DNA from: MSPOR6 sp964652195
Lineage (GTDB): Bacteria; Poribacteria; WGA-4E; WGA-3G
Length of the DNA: 62,262 nt
Assembly: GCA_964652195.1 (NCBI GenBank)
Contig: CAZZBB010000089.1
Coordinates: forward strand, 1 to 62,262
Direction: 5' to 3'
The translations under genes and the position numbers were made by a program. The stretch's first letter is position 1; each line of letters opens with the position of its first letter. The notes under the pieces were generated by a model. That model had not been told where the DNA came from. It saw only the letters and a list, made by a program, of their open reading frames with translations, and did not search any database. Of this stretch, positions 17,685-26,787 are shown piece after piece.

Positions 17685-19571
17685 TTAAAATGCAGCACCT
17701 AACTTCACATGTATTTTACCCCTAAGTGCCGATTCTCCAGCAGCCAATCCATAGTCAATTTGTATAATTCCACCTTTAGATTCTAATCTTACTCCAAACC
17801 CATATCCAACTCTAAGTCTATCAAAAACAGTTGGTCGTTCAATAGAGGTAACTGTCCCTGAATCAAGGAAAGCAAATACCTGAGAATTACTGCCTATTAG
17901 AAACCTATATTCAACATTGGAATATATTCTTTTTGTTCCAGAAAACCAATCTTCATCATATCCTCGTAATGTTGAGGCACCACCTAAATAGAATAGTTCC
18001 GTAGGTGGAATGTTGCCCCCCCATGCAGCAGCAAGATGAATTTCAATTGCTACAATCTGATTCTCCCATATTTGGAAATATTGCTGCAGATCTAACCATA
18101 CTTTTCTAAGCTTAAATTCACTGTGTGATATTTCAAATGCAAAACTATCTCTTCTGCCACGGGTAGGATTTAGAAAATAATCTCTTGAATCGCGAGTTAA
18201 TCTGAGAGTTAAACTATATTTAGACCCATTTTCTGTCGTTTTGGTATTATTCTCAAATAAAGTAGATCCTAAAGTATTATTCGCTAAAGTATTATTCATA
18301 GTATCTGGGAGATAATTACTCAATGGTAAAGAGTACCCAGAAAAGTTAATTCGTTTATATCCGAGAATAATATCACTCTCATAAAATCTACCTAATGATG
18401 TATTAGCACTTATGTTCGCTGCTTTCTCTTCAGATTCTAACTCATTGTTCCTATTAAATTGTTCTAATTGACTATAAGACAACCCCAAGGTAAATGGTCG
18501 TCCAAATATCCACGGTTCTTTATATCCAAGACTTAAGGATTTAAGTAAACCAGATTTCCAAAAGAAATTTGCTACTCTACCTGTACCCAATAGATTTGTA
18601 TCCTGTATTTCGACAATTCCAGTTAATTGAGGTAAATCATCAGACCCTTCTAATGGAGGGGCATATCCAAGGACACCAATTAGACGACCTGTTCGTGCTT
18701 CAACAACCTTCGGATGTATGATGAAGCTATTTTCCTCTTTTCCTGCTTCTAATATATTGGGTTGTATACTATGGAAGAAACCTATATTACGTAAATTGTG
18801 GTATGTCTGATCTATTTTCCCCTGATTATAAATATCATTTTCTTTAAAAGGGATTTCTCTTAGCACAACATTAGGTTTTGTCTTCTTGAGACCACTTATT
18901 TTCAATTCCCCTAATCTAACCTTACTTCCTTCACGAATCCTTAACGATATGTCAATTGAACCATTTTCTTTTGACAAATCAATCTTATCAATTTCAATTT
19001 CAATGAAAGGGTAACCATGTTCACTATAAAGTAATTGAACTCTTTCAATACCTTTTTCAAGCAATTTCTGTGTGAAATATTCACCTTGTTTAAGCCTCAG
19101 ATGTCGTAAGATTATAGATTCTGAAAACAATTCACTACCTGATAAAGATAGATATCTAATACGAAGTTTCTTACCTTCATTCAAATGTATGGCAAGAATA
19201 ACAAAATTTGGACCTTCTGTAGTTTGGATAATCTTAGGTTCAACATTTACAAATACATAACCATCTTTCTTATATCCTTCTATAATTTCGTTAATTCCTT
19301 TGTATATTTCCGATACCGTATACTCTTTATCTCTCGTCCATCCAAAAAGAGTAAGCAGTTTATTTCTTCTGAAATGTTTGTTCCCATCAAATTTGATCCG
19401 AGAAATAATGTATGTTTTTTCTGGAATGTCACTTTCAATTGAAATGTCTGAATTTCCTTTTTCGATGTCAACAATATTTTCCATTCCAAATACTCGATCA
19501 TTTAAAATTAATAGACTCAGAATAAGACAACTTGTAACCATAACTATTAATCTATTATATGTGATAAACAT
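17685..19571 (-). CDS. Omp85/BamA-family outer membrane protein
   Basis: The 628-residue exported protein has a signal peptide (about 1-29), an N-terminal tract of about three POTRA repeats (about 52-300; e.g. IKFDGNKHFRRNKLLTLFGW and LRLKQGEYFTQKLLEKGIER) and a C-terminal surface-antigen barrel with LTRDSRDYFLNPTRG and LGGASTLRGYDEDWF, where the conserved RGY sits on the lid loop. It ends in LGAAF with terminal Phe as in barrel proteins. Family members insert or export proteins through the outer membrane. With three POTRA rather than five it is more like a TamA or accessory Omp85 than BamA. No bam or tam partner is adjacent. Confidence 0.88.
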   Translation of the reverse strand: MFITYNRLIVMVTSCLILSLLILNDRVFGMENIVDIEKGNSDISIESDIPEKTYIISRIKFDGNKHFRRNKLLTLFGWTRDKEYTVSEIYKGINEIIEGYKKDGYVFVNVEPKIIQTTEGPNFVILAIHLNEGKKLRIRYLSLSGSELFSESIILRHLRLKQGEYFTQKLLEKGIERVQLLYSEHGYPFIEIEIDKIDLSKENGSIDISLRIREGSKVRLGELKISGLKKTKPNVVLREIPFKENDIYNQGKIDQTYHNLRNIGFFHSIQPNILEAGKEENSFIIHPKVVEARTGRLIGVLGYAPPLEGSDDLPQLTGIVEIQDTNLLGTGRVANFFWKSGLLKSLSLGYKEPWIFGRPFTLGLSYSQLEQFNRNNELESEEKAANISANTSLGRFYESDIILGYKRINFSGYSLPLSNYLPDTMNNTLANNTLGSTLFENNTKTTENGSKYSLTLRLTRDSRDYFLNPTRGRRDSFAFEISHSEFKLRKVWLDLQQYFQIWENQIVAIEIHLAAAWGGNIPPTELFYLGGASTLRGYDEDWFSGTKRIYSNVEYRFLIGSNSQVFAFLDSGTVTSIERPTVFDRLRVGYGFGVRLESKGGIIQIDYGLAAGESALRGKIHVKLGAAF

Positions 19572-19815
19572 GATAGAGTACCCTTCAACATAACTTTATT
19601 GAATATATTACCATATTCCTATTTGTATAGACAATTCAACAATAAGTGAAAAAGCAGGTGATGTCTCCTCACCCCACCATATAGAAATAACAGATTGTAG
19701 TGGAAGGATGTCTAAATTAAACCGTTTTTTAACTGACTCAAGGCATTACGTGTGACTAACAATGCTTTATGTGTCTTACTGTTATTCTGTGTTTTATGTT
19801 TAAGACAATCAAGAC
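19572..19815. other. Intergenic stretch
   Basis: This region lies between the Omp85 gene start and the decayed ORF. Apart from residual sequence after the decayed frame's last stop, no feature was recognised. It must hold the Omp85 promoter. Confidence 0.25.
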
Positions 19816-20133
19816 TTAATTTAATGTGAAGTTTATGAGTTCTGGCTTGTTTTGTTCTGGGTCAACATCAATGTCAAACGGCACTTCATTTTCAGCGTCA
19901 GTCTCAGTCTCCTTATCTTATTCGGCTTCTGCGCGCTGTTGCTGTATCGGTAGTGGCACAAGTGGGTCTTTTATGAAATCCGGAAGTGTCTGCGAGTATA
20001 GGATTGAACTGAGCAAGTAGGTTTTAAGTGCGTTTGCATACTTCGCTGCTTACTCTGATCGAGGAACATCATCGGGGAGTGTGTGGAACTGATGGTGGGA
20101 TTTGTATGCCGTGATAATAATGCGTAAGTCCTG
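19816..20133 (-). pseudogene. Decayed ORF with two in-frame stops
   Basis: Reading the minus strand from 20133 gives one continuous protein-like frame broken by TAA at 20050-20052 and at 19918-19920, ending at TAA 19816-19818. Pieces read LRIIITAYKSHHQFH...TLPDDVPRSE, then AAKYANALKTYLLSS...IQQQRAEAE, then an acidic tail ...FDIDVDPEQNKPELINFTLN. All three stops are in register and either internal TAA could come from CAA or GAA by one change. The frame lacks an obvious start, since it opens just after the batD end. I do not recognise the family; a transposase or accessory-gene relic is possible. It looks richer in GC than its neighbours. Confidence 0.55.
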
Positions 20134-20148
20134 TTATAGTCATTGTAT

Positions 20149-21753
20149 TCATCTATTTTCTTCAATCAACTTAATTAAGTTTTCTGTCCGTTCTAATAAT
20201 ACCATTTGTTCTTCTACCGAAATAGATACAGGAGCGTACTTATGATACTTACATTTAGAAAGAATATCCATCAGATCTTTAATAATATCATCAGATAATC
20301 CTAATGTAGCACAAATTTCTTCTAAATCTGAAATATTATGTTGTTGAGACTCATTACCCTTAAGATCATATATATATTGATGTAGTATACGAGCAAGTGA
20401 ATCACTGAAGGTTGCCCGCGTATTCTCGCTTGTATTTATAGCCATAGATTTAAGTTCTGAAATTGCTTTTTCACTTGGGGACGTCAAATGATTTGTATCA
20501 TTTCCATTGTTAACATTTTTACTATGTTTCCGATACAACCTTATGCCAATATACCCACCAACAAATACAATTAGTAGTATTATGAGACCTACCCAGATCC
20601 AATTGAAATTACCTACTTCATCATTTACTACGTCTGATGGACGGGGGACAACAGTGATTGGAAATGGAGTAGTAGAGGTGGTTTGGTATGTTTTGGTATG
20701 TGTATTAAATGATGTATATTTTATAGGAGGTATTTTAAGGATACCAGACTTCAAAGGAATAAAAACATAAGTAAAAATAGGAGTTTTTTCAAGTTTGTTC
20801 TTGACCAAGACAGGTGGATCAATTCTAAATCCATCAATATTTGGAATAATAGGTGGCATGATTGTATTATGATTGCCCTTCCCTTTGAATTTAATTGTCA
20901 TAGTAAGTGCATCTCTTACTTCCAGTCGTAGACGATCAATTTGTGCGGTAATTTTATAATCACCTACCGTACCATCAAAGTTAGCAGGTTTTCCTATCGT
21001 TGGAAAATGTTGAACGTATATTGCAATCATTTTTGTGTTTAATATCTTAGGATTACCATTAATTGGTAATTTTAGCTTCGCTGGTGGTATAATTATTTTT
21101 CCTGCTTTTTCAGGATATATCCTACGTTTAAATTCTTCATAGTGAAAACCATCTACTTTTCCAGACGATGTTAACTCCCCTACAGACTCATCAATGGTAA
21201 TATCTTTTAATGATGGTAATGTTTTTTTTGGTGATTCAAGAGTAGGTAAGACCGTCGTATAGAGATACCGAAATTTATATTCGATAGGTTCATATATATA
21301 AGGTTTCTTATTACTTACTTCAGCATGTATTTTATGGATTCCACCTGTCGTTGTATCTCTGTAAGTGTCAACTGCACCGACGATTATAGTACCAGGGTTA
21401 GCAAAAAAGTTTGTATTCTGATAGGAAAATTTAACATCGGATAATTCTATTTTGCCGATTTTTTGAGGTATAAGTTCATAAGACCAAACCATTTTAACAG
21501 CAACCTTATCGTCAATCAATCGAGGTATGGTTTCTGTTGTCAGCGGAATGGCAAGAAAATTAGGTAGGAAGTTAAAAGTCGGTAGACCAATATGACCCAT
21601 TAATGTCTTTCCTGACATTGTAAGGTCTAAACGTGCTCTTTCATTTATCTGTATATGTTTAGGGGTAATAATAGCTGCAACAGTAACATCTTGGCATCTT
21701 GCAACTGTAGTAAATAGTAGAATTGCAATAACACAATAACGGTGATGCCACAT
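20149..21753 (-). CDS. batD: BatD-family membrane protein
   Basis: The protein of about 534 residues has a signal peptide (MWHHRYCVIAILLFTTVARC) and immunoglobulin-like segments typical of BatD, e.g. ATIITPKHIQINE-type text just after the signal, GYAEVSNKKPYIYEPIEYKF-like text at about 150-170, and VPLKSGILKIPPIKY-type repeats. A transmembrane helix (GLIILLIVFVGGYIGI) and a cytosolic tail follow. BatD belongs to the Bat aerotolerance cluster with MoxR and VWA proteins. ATG at 21753 is chosen because it begins a signal peptide and lies 13 nt after the batC stop; a longer frame opening at 21840 would overlap batC. batA, batB and moxR are absent here. Confidence 0.85.
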   Translation of the reverse strand: MWHHRYCVIAILLFTTVARCQDVTVAAIITPKHIQINERARLDLTMSGKTLMGHIGLPTFNFLPNFLAIPLTTETIPRLIDDKVAVKMVWSYELIPQKIGKIELSDVKFSYQNTNFFANPGTIIVGAVDTYRDTTTGGIHKIHAEVSNKKPYIYEPIEYKFRYLYTTVLPTLESPKKTLPSLKDITIDESVGELTSSGKVDGFHYEEFKRRIYPEKAGKIIIPPAKLKLPINGNPKILNTKMIAIYVQHFPTIGKPANFDGTVGDYKITAQIDRLRLEVRDALTMTIKFKGKGNHNTIMPPIIPNIDGFRIDPPVLVKNKLEKTPIFTYVFIPLKSGILKIPPIKYTSFNTHTKTYQTTSTTPFPITVVPRPSDVVNDEVGNFNWIWVGLIILLIVFVGGYIGIRLYRKHSKNVNNGNDTNHLTSPSEKAISELKSMAINTSENTRATFSDSLARILHQYIYDLKGNESQQHNISDLEEICATLGLSDDIIKDLMDILSKCKYHKYAPVSISVEEQMVLLERTENLIKLIEENR

Positions 21754-21766
21754 AAATTTAGGTAAA

Positions 21767-22393
21767 CTACCAGTCTTTCTCGCGTCGATATCCAATCTTA
21801 AGTTTTTCTTGCAGGATTTCTTGTCGACGTTTATTCTCATTTTTATTCAGTTGATCAAGTAGTTGGAGTGTTTCGGACTTTGAGATTTTCTTTGATTCTG
21901 CTTGGTCAGTATCTTTTTTCTTTGTAGTCTGGTTTTGTTGTTTGTTGGATTGATTCTGCAGATCCTTTAAGAATTGTAATGCAATTTCAAGATTATGTTT
22001 AGCATCAGCATCACTGGGGTTTAATCTAAGGGAATCTCTATAAGAACCAATTGCCCCTTCAAGATCATTTAATTGAAACTGTGCGTTACCTAAATTATAG
22101 AAAATCGCTGCTTCATTTGATGAATTACCATTTAAAAGTGCAGTCTGAAATGCCCCAATTGCCATACGGTATTTGCCTTGTTTATATAGGACAGTACCGA
22201 GGTTATTATGTGATAATGAATTGTTTGGTCTTTGTAATACTGCATTCTGAAATGACATGAACGCCCCATCATAATCCCCATCCGAATATGCTTGAAGACC
22301 AGAACTTATATTGCGCGACCATCCACCAAACCAACCAGTAAGAAAACATACAATAATTAAGAGAAGAATTCCAAATACCACTCTTTTAAACAT
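21767..22393 (-). CDS. batC: TPR protein, BatC-like
   Basis: The 208-residue protein has an N-terminal hydrophobic anchor (about 5-25) and about three tetratricopeptide repeats (roughly 35-140: SHNNLGTVLYKQGKYRMAIGAFQTAL, EAAIFYNLGNAQFQLNDLEGAIGSYRDSL with PSDADAKHNLE). A Gln/Lys-rich low-complexity linker follows, then the terminal segment ending in EKDW. Repeats, linker and KDW end match BatC-type proteins. batD follows after a 13-nt gap. A dead insertion sequence lies 59 nt upstream, where batA/batB would be expected. Confidence 0.82.
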   Translation of the reverse strand: MFKRVVFGILLLIIVCFLTGWFGGWSRNISSGLQAYSDGDYDGAFMSFQNAVLQRPNNSLSHNNLGTVLYKQGKYRMAIGAFQTALLNGNSSNEAAIFYNLGNAQFQLNDLEGAIGSYRDSLRLNPSDADAKHNLEIALQFLKDLQNQSNKQQNQTTKKKDTDQAESKKISKSETLQLLDQLNKNENKRRQEILQEKLKIGYRREKDW

Positions 22394-22452
22394 TCAATAA
22401 TTATACAGATTCTATTTAGGATTTGCAAGAAATAGACTTTTGTACTTATGTA

Positions 22453-23141
22453 GGGTGTGTAAAGTTTTTGTCACTTGAATAGTTTAACTTTGGGGTTGTA
22501 AAAGTGTAAAAAATGGTACCCGATCTAAATATCATCTATATTAAAAATGAGAGGATACCGATGTTTAGTTTATCATTAGAAAGTTGTGAAGTCAAAGAAA
22601 ATGAAGAAGCTGCGAAAGCACTGGCTAAAGAAATAAACGATTTAGTAGGAAACCTTAGACCGGGTTCTTGTGATTTGATGGAAGCGTAGCAGCGTGTATA
22701 TGAAGGTGTTCAATCCATCGCACAAAAGTTGTTAGAGATGTTTGTGAATCAAGAGGCATCTGCGAAGGCGTCGGAACCTGTTTCGTGTCCAGAGTGTGAT
22801 CACCGCTCTCATCGTTGGCGTAGAAGAGAACTACAGATTACGACGATCTGTGGTGTCATCTGTGTTCGTCGTTGGGTGTATTGTTGTGCGTCAAAACATT
22901 ACCATAAACCGTGGGATATGAGACAAAAGTTGCGAGATAAATACACCCATCGTGTTGCAGAAATGAAGTGCTGTCTTGCTGCCCTTCTTGACTTTAGGGA
23001 TGCGTCAGAGGAGTTGTCTCGTCAGGGATAGAAGTGAGCCATACGACCTTGCATAAGAAAGTGCGTGAACGGAATCTTTCAGAAGAACATTTTCCGAATA
23101 CAATAGCAGCGTGACGTTTAGTCCAAAAACTTTACACACCC
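22453..23141 (+). mobile_element. Decayed insertion sequence, ISKra4-like, with 18-bp terminal inverted repeats
   Basis: Perfect 18-bp inverted repeats, GGGTGTGTAAAGTTTTTG at 22453-22470 and its complement at 23124-23141, bound a 689-bp element. It contains only a broken N-terminal transposase fragment with a zinc-ribbon-like motif. No clear target-site duplication is visible. The element is internally deleted, since an intact ISKra4-type transposase needs over 1 kb, yet both ends are perfect. It could therefore still be mobilised in trans by a full copy. It sits directly upstream of batC and is likely the mark of a rearrangement or insertion at that locus. Confidence 0.8.
22561..23115 (+). 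pseudogene. ISKra4-like transposase fragment (nonsense and frameshift)
   Basis: Frame 1 starts ATG 22561 (MFSLSLESCEVKENEE) and hits an in-frame TAG at 22687-22689. It continues as QRVYEGVQSIAQKLLEMF and then a zinc-ribbon-type segment CPECDHRSHRW...RRWVYCC, as in the N-terminal half of ISKra4-family transposases. Near 23029 the frame shifts by one base: SEELSRQG continues as IEVSHTTLHKKVRERN in the next frame and stops at TGA 23113-23115. The catalytic DDE half is missing. It is non-functional. Confidence 0.75.
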
Positions 23142-23204
23142 ATCTTGACAGATTCATGTGTATTATGTTATATTTAACCGTAGCGATAATATAACAATGG
23201 AGAT

Positions 23205-23753
23205 GTGATGACTAATAAGAACAATATACTTCTTACGTTCAGCCAGGTGGGAGTCGGAATCTTATCATCATTGGTTGGATGTATTATTTATTTCTATTTT
23301 TTTAAGTTCTTAATTTGGTCTGTCATAATAAATGACAGCGTATCACATGGGTTTATAGTTGGAATTCTGTTGTTCCTATCTATAGGTCTTACCTATGGAA
23401 TAATCATCGTTGGAACGAGCGAAGGTATAAGATTTGTATCGTTGAAATTTGGTGTAAATATACCATTTAAACCGGTATTTTCTGGTGCTTTTTTAGGTGC
23501 ACCTGCCGTTGTGGGATTGATCTCACTACTCAATGTGCCTTGGGATGACCTTCTAACTAATAACCTCATCCTTACCATTATTCTTCCTATTATAGAAGTT
23601 ATAGCGTATTTATTATCATTACCAATCCGATTTTGGTTCCTCTTAAATCTTCCTGTTGAAATATTGTATATAGTTGCTATACCAATCGGTGCAATTTTGG
23701 GATATAGATTATCTAAACTTGACGATGTAGATGTCAGTGTAGTAGAGTCTTAA
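23205..23753 (+). CDS. Multi-pass membrane protein of unknown function
   Basis: The 182-residue protein has about five hydrophobic helices (roughly 8-40, 48-72, 85-107, 120-140 and 150-172). No catalytic motif is visible, and only small loops separate the helices. GGAG lies 5 nt before the ATG. It lies between the dead IS and purF on the plus strand, 110 nt before purF. I do not recognise a family. It could be a small transporter-like or structural membrane protein; the call rests on length, RBS and clear helix pattern. Confidence 0.7.
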   Translation: MMTNKNNILLTFSQVGVGILSSLVGCIIYFYFFKFLIWSVIINDSVSHGFIVGILLFLSIGLTYGIIIVGTSEGIRFVSLKFGVNIPFKPVFSGAFLGAPAVVGLISLLNVPWDDLLTNNLILTIILPIIEVIAYLLSLPIRFWFLLNLPVEILYIVAIPIGAILGYRLSKLDDVDVSVVES

Positions 23754-23863
23754 AACCAATATATCTTCATCCTTTTCTACCTGATTGTTGGGTAAGTGGA
23801 CTTAAGATCCTTCTCGTAATTTGCTATGTAGTTTTCATGTACCTCAGAGGTAATGTGTAACGA

Positions 23864-25276
23864 ATGCATTTTGATGATTCCGCTAAAGACGAATGTGGTG
23901 TATTCGGTATCTTCGGACACCCTAAAGCAGTAGAATTAACCTACTTGGGTTTACGTGCTTTACAGCATAGAGGCCAAGAGAGTAGTGGAATTGTATCCTC
24001 AGATGGTGAGAGATTATCGTTTCATCATGGTATGGGCCTTGTAGACGCAGTATTCACGAGGGAAATACTATCTCAGTTATCGGGTCATATTGCTATTGGC
24101 CATAATCGGTATTCTACAGCTGGATCAAGTACACTTGAAAATGCGCAACCATTAGTGAGGAACTATAAGGAAGGACAACTTGCCCTTGGACATAATGGTA
24201 ATTTAGTAAATGCCATTCCAATCCGTAATCACCTTGAAAAAGCCGGGTCAATTTTTAGCACAAGTTTAGATACAGAGGTAATATTTCATTTAATAGCTCA
24301 TTCCAGACAAAGAAGTTTAGAGGATCGTATTTTTGATGCGTTTCGCGCGGTTGAAGGTGCGTATTCTTTTGTTGTCATGGATAGAGAGACGTTGATGGGT
24401 GCTCGAGATCCGAGTGGATTTCGTCCCTTATGGATAGGTAAACTTGGTGAAGCATTTGTCCTGTCCTCTGAAACATGTGCCCTTGATGTTGTTGAGGCGG
24501 AACCCCTTCGAGAAGTAGAACCAGGGGAATTGGTGACTTTTAGATCCATACATCAAGGTTTAGAATCATTTCGTTTCTTACCTAAAAAACCGAATCTATC
24601 ACAGTGTATTTTTGAGTATATCTATCTTGCGCGTCCTGATGGAAGAATGTTCGGTCAAGGAGTTAATAGTACACGTCGGGAATTTGGAAGACAACTTGCT
24701 AGAGAACATCCTGTTAAAGGGGATGTTGTTATACCTGTTCCAGATTCTGCTACTATTGCTGCACTTGGTTACGCTGAAGAGTCAGGTATACCTTTTGATC
24801 TTGGCTTGTCAAGAAACCCTTTTGTCGGACGCACTTTTATGAATCCTACACAAGATATCAGAGAACTTATGGTCAAGGTGAAGTTAAATCCCATTAGAGA
24901 AGTTCTTGATGGTAAGAGGATAATAATGGTTGATGATTCAATTATGCGTGGAACAAACAGCAGAAAATTAGTCAAGATAGTCCGTGAAGGTGGTGCAACA
25001 GCAGTTCACCTACGTATAGCCTCCCCTCCCAATAAATTTCCCTGTTTCTATGGTGTTGATACTCCTACCCGTTCAGAATTAATTGCTAGTGAACACACTA
25101 TTGAAGAGATACGAAAATATATTCGGGCTGATAGTTTAGGATATGTTAGCATTGAAGGAATGTTGAATTCTGTTAAGTCTCCTGATAATTTCTGTACCGC
25201 ATGTTTTGATGGGAATTATCCTGTACCCATTCATGAAGGTGTTCCCCGTCAATTACCTCTAATCTCATCATATTAG
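23864..25276 (+). CDS. purF: Amidophosphoribosyltransferase
   Basis: This 470-residue PurF has a ten-residue propeptide then Cys11 in DECGVFGI, the N-terminal nucleophile of the glutaminase domain. The phosphoribosyltransferase domain carries the PRPP loop IIMVDDSIMRGTNS. Cysteines at SQCIFEYIY, FPCFYG and CTACFDG match the Fe-S cluster ligands of the Bacillus-type enzyme, so this is the oxygen-sensitive class that self-cleaves. It commits PRPP to purine synthesis. GAGG lies upstream of the ATG. It heads a purine gene group with purM. Confidence 0.97.
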   Translation: MHFDDSAKDECGVFGIFGHPKAVELTYLGLRALQHRGQESSGIVSSDGERLSFHHGMGLVDAVFTREILSQLSGHIAIGHNRYSTAGSSTLENAQPLVRNYKEGQLALGHNGNLVNAIPIRNHLEKAGSIFSTSLDTEVIFHLIAHSRQRSLEDRIFDAFRAVEGAYSFVVMDRETLMGARDPSGFRPLWIGKLGEAFVLSSETCALDVVEAEPLREVEPGELVTFRSIHQGLESFRFLPKKPNLSQCIFEYIYLARPDGRMFGQGVNSTRREFGRQLAREHPVKGDVVIPVPDSATIAALGYAEESGIPFDLGLSRNPFVGRTFMNPTQDIRELMVKVKLNPIREVLDGKRIIMVDDSIMRGTNSRKLVKIVREGGATAVHLRIASPPNKFPCFYGVDTPTRSELIASEHTIEEIRKYIRADSLGYVSIEGMLNSVKSPDNFCTACFDGNYPVPIHEGVPRQLPLISSY

Positions 25277-25341
25277 TTTTGTAAAATTCATATTAGATAC
25301 TGTTGTATTCACCCAGAATATAATTTAGTTTTCATTACTTT

Positions 25342-25347
25342 GGAAGG
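25342..25347 (+). promoter_or_regulatory. Shine-Dalgarno GGAAGG setting a TTG start
   Basis: GGAAGG sits 8 nt before TTG 25356. An ATG directly after it (25348) opens only a four-codon frame (ATG AGA AAT TGT TAA), so the TTG is the real start of the 107-codon gene. The tiny frame overlaps the TTG start region by a few bases. Confidence 0.6.
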
Positions 25348-25355
25348 ATGAGAAA

Positions 25356-25682
25356 TTGTTAAATCGAACTCCCAGAAGAAATGCAATGAGGACACCAGGA
25401 CGAAAGATTCCAATTACTGGAACGGGTTTGGGTAAAGGTGTCCGCAATTCTCTTAGCACTACTCAAGGAACATCTACGCTTAAGATCATCCTATTTTATT
25501 CTATACTTGGGATGTTATTGAATTGGCTTCTACCTGATTTATTACTCTGGTTAAGATCTGATTTTGAACCCTATGATGCAAATTATTATGGTACGATCTG
25601 GTCTATTGGGATTACTGGTTTCCTTTTAGTATTAAGTCTATTAAAGGGATTAATTCTTCGCTATAGATCAAAGCAAAATTAA
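25356..25682 (+). CDS. Small two-helix membrane protein between purF and purM
   Basis: The 108-residue protein has a basic N-terminus (RTPRRNAMRTPGRK) and two hydrophobic helices (about 46-68 and 78-100). The start is TTG, fixed by GGAAGG 8 nt upstream. It lies 79 nt after purF and 58 nt before purM on the same strand, so it is likely co-transcribed with them. No family was recognised. Its place between two purine genes may be chance or may mark a membrane-linked partner. Confidence 0.65.
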   Translation: MLNRTPRRNAMRTPGRKIPITGTGLGKGVRNSLSTTQGTSTLKIILFYSILGMLLNWLLPDLLLWLRSDFEPYDANYYGTIWSIGITGFLLVLSLLKGLILRYRSKQN

Positions 25683-25740
25683 TCAATACAATTTTGTATT
25701 GCAACCTACAGTTTATCATATCAAAAATTAGAGGAATGAA

Positions 25741-26787
25741 ATGTCAAAAAAAGAATCATTGACATATGCAGATGCTGGTGTATCCTTTGATGCGGAATCT
25801 AAGGCGATGCAGCGTATTTCAGGTCATATTAAATCCACCTACAGAAATGAAGTAATTAGTGGTTTAGGTAGTTTTGGTGGATTATTTGCAATGGGATCGT
25901 ATAAACAACCCATACTTGTCAGTAGTACAGACAGTGTTGGTACAAAGCTAATGGTTGCTTTTCATACCGAGAAACATGACACTGTAGGCATAGATATAGT
26001 TGCACATTGTGGTAACGATATTGTTGTTCAAGGTGCAGAGCCACTCTTCTTTTTGGATTACATTGGTATAGGAAAAATGGACCCGGATGTAATAGAACAG
26101 ATAATTATAGGGCTTACAAAGGGTTGCCAAGAAATCGGTTGTGCCTTGATTAGTGGGGAGACGGCAGAGCTTCCAGGATTATATACACCGGGTGAATATG
26201 ACCTTGTTGGTACAATCGTAGGAGTGGTGGAAAAAGAGGAATTAATTACTGGAAGCAATATTGAACCTGGGGATAAACTAATAGGTTTAAAATCTTCTGG
26301 ACTTCATACAAATGGATATTCACTTGCCAGACGTATTTTATTTGATCGTTGTAATTATAATGTAGATACTTATCACAGGGAATTGGATTCAACCATTGGC
26401 GAGGAATTGCTCATACCTCATAAAAGTTATGTCCAATGTATTCAATTACTTCGAAAAAAATGTGAGATTAAAGGGATAGCTCATATTACAGGTGGTGGAT
26501 TACCCGGGAATGTAAATCGGATACTTCCTGATGGATGTCGTGCATCGATAGAAATGGATAGTTGGAACGTGCCGACAATCTTCGATATTCTTCAAAGAGA
26601 AGGTAATGTTGAAGAATCCGAAATGTTCAGAGTTTTCAATATGGGTATTGGAATGGTAATAGTTGTTTCAGATGACACATTTAATTCTGCTTTGGAATAT
26701 CTAAAGGATATTGATGAAACCCCGATAGAGTTGGGAGAAATAATTCCAGGTGAAAAGGGAGTTGAGATATGTATGGGTCGTCTATAA
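25741..26787 (+). CDS. purM: Phosphoribosylformylglycinamidine cyclo-ligase (AIR synthetase)
   Basis: The 348-residue protein begins LTYADAGVSFDAESKAMQRI. It has the PurM motifs GLGSFGGLFAMG, STDSVGTKLMVA, DIVAHCGNDIVVQGAEPLFFLDYIG, ALISGETAELPGLY and HITGGGLPGNVNRILP, with the conserved FNMGIGM near the end. It closes the imidazole ring to make AIR. AGAGGA lies just before the ATG. The following gene begins inside its last codons, an overlap of 19 nt, which suggests coupled translation. Confidence 0.97.
   Translation: MSKKESLTYADAGVSFDAESKAMQRISGHIKSTYRNEVISGLGSFGGLFAMGSYKQPILVSSTDSVGTKLMVAFHTEKHDTVGIDIVAHCGNDIVVQGAEPLFFLDYIGIGKMDPDVIEQIIIGLTKGCQEIGCALISGETAELPGLYTPGEYDLVGTIVGVVEKEELITGSNIEPGDKLIGLKSSGLHTNGYSLARRILFDRCNYNVDTYHRELDSTIGEELLIPHKSYVQCIQLLRKKCEIKGIAHITGGGLPGNVNRILPDGCRASIEMDSWNVPTIFDILQREGNVEESEMFRVFNMGIGMVIVVSDDTFNSALEYLKDIDETPIELGEIIPGEKGVEICMGRL

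Noticed and set aside
19826..20020. Plus-strand Ser-rich 64-codon frame
   Set aside because: It is the complement of the decayed minus-strand frame, which reads far more like protein.
22453..23141. Target-site duplication around the ISKra4-like element
   Set aside because: The bases flanking the two 18-bp ends do not match beyond one or two positions.
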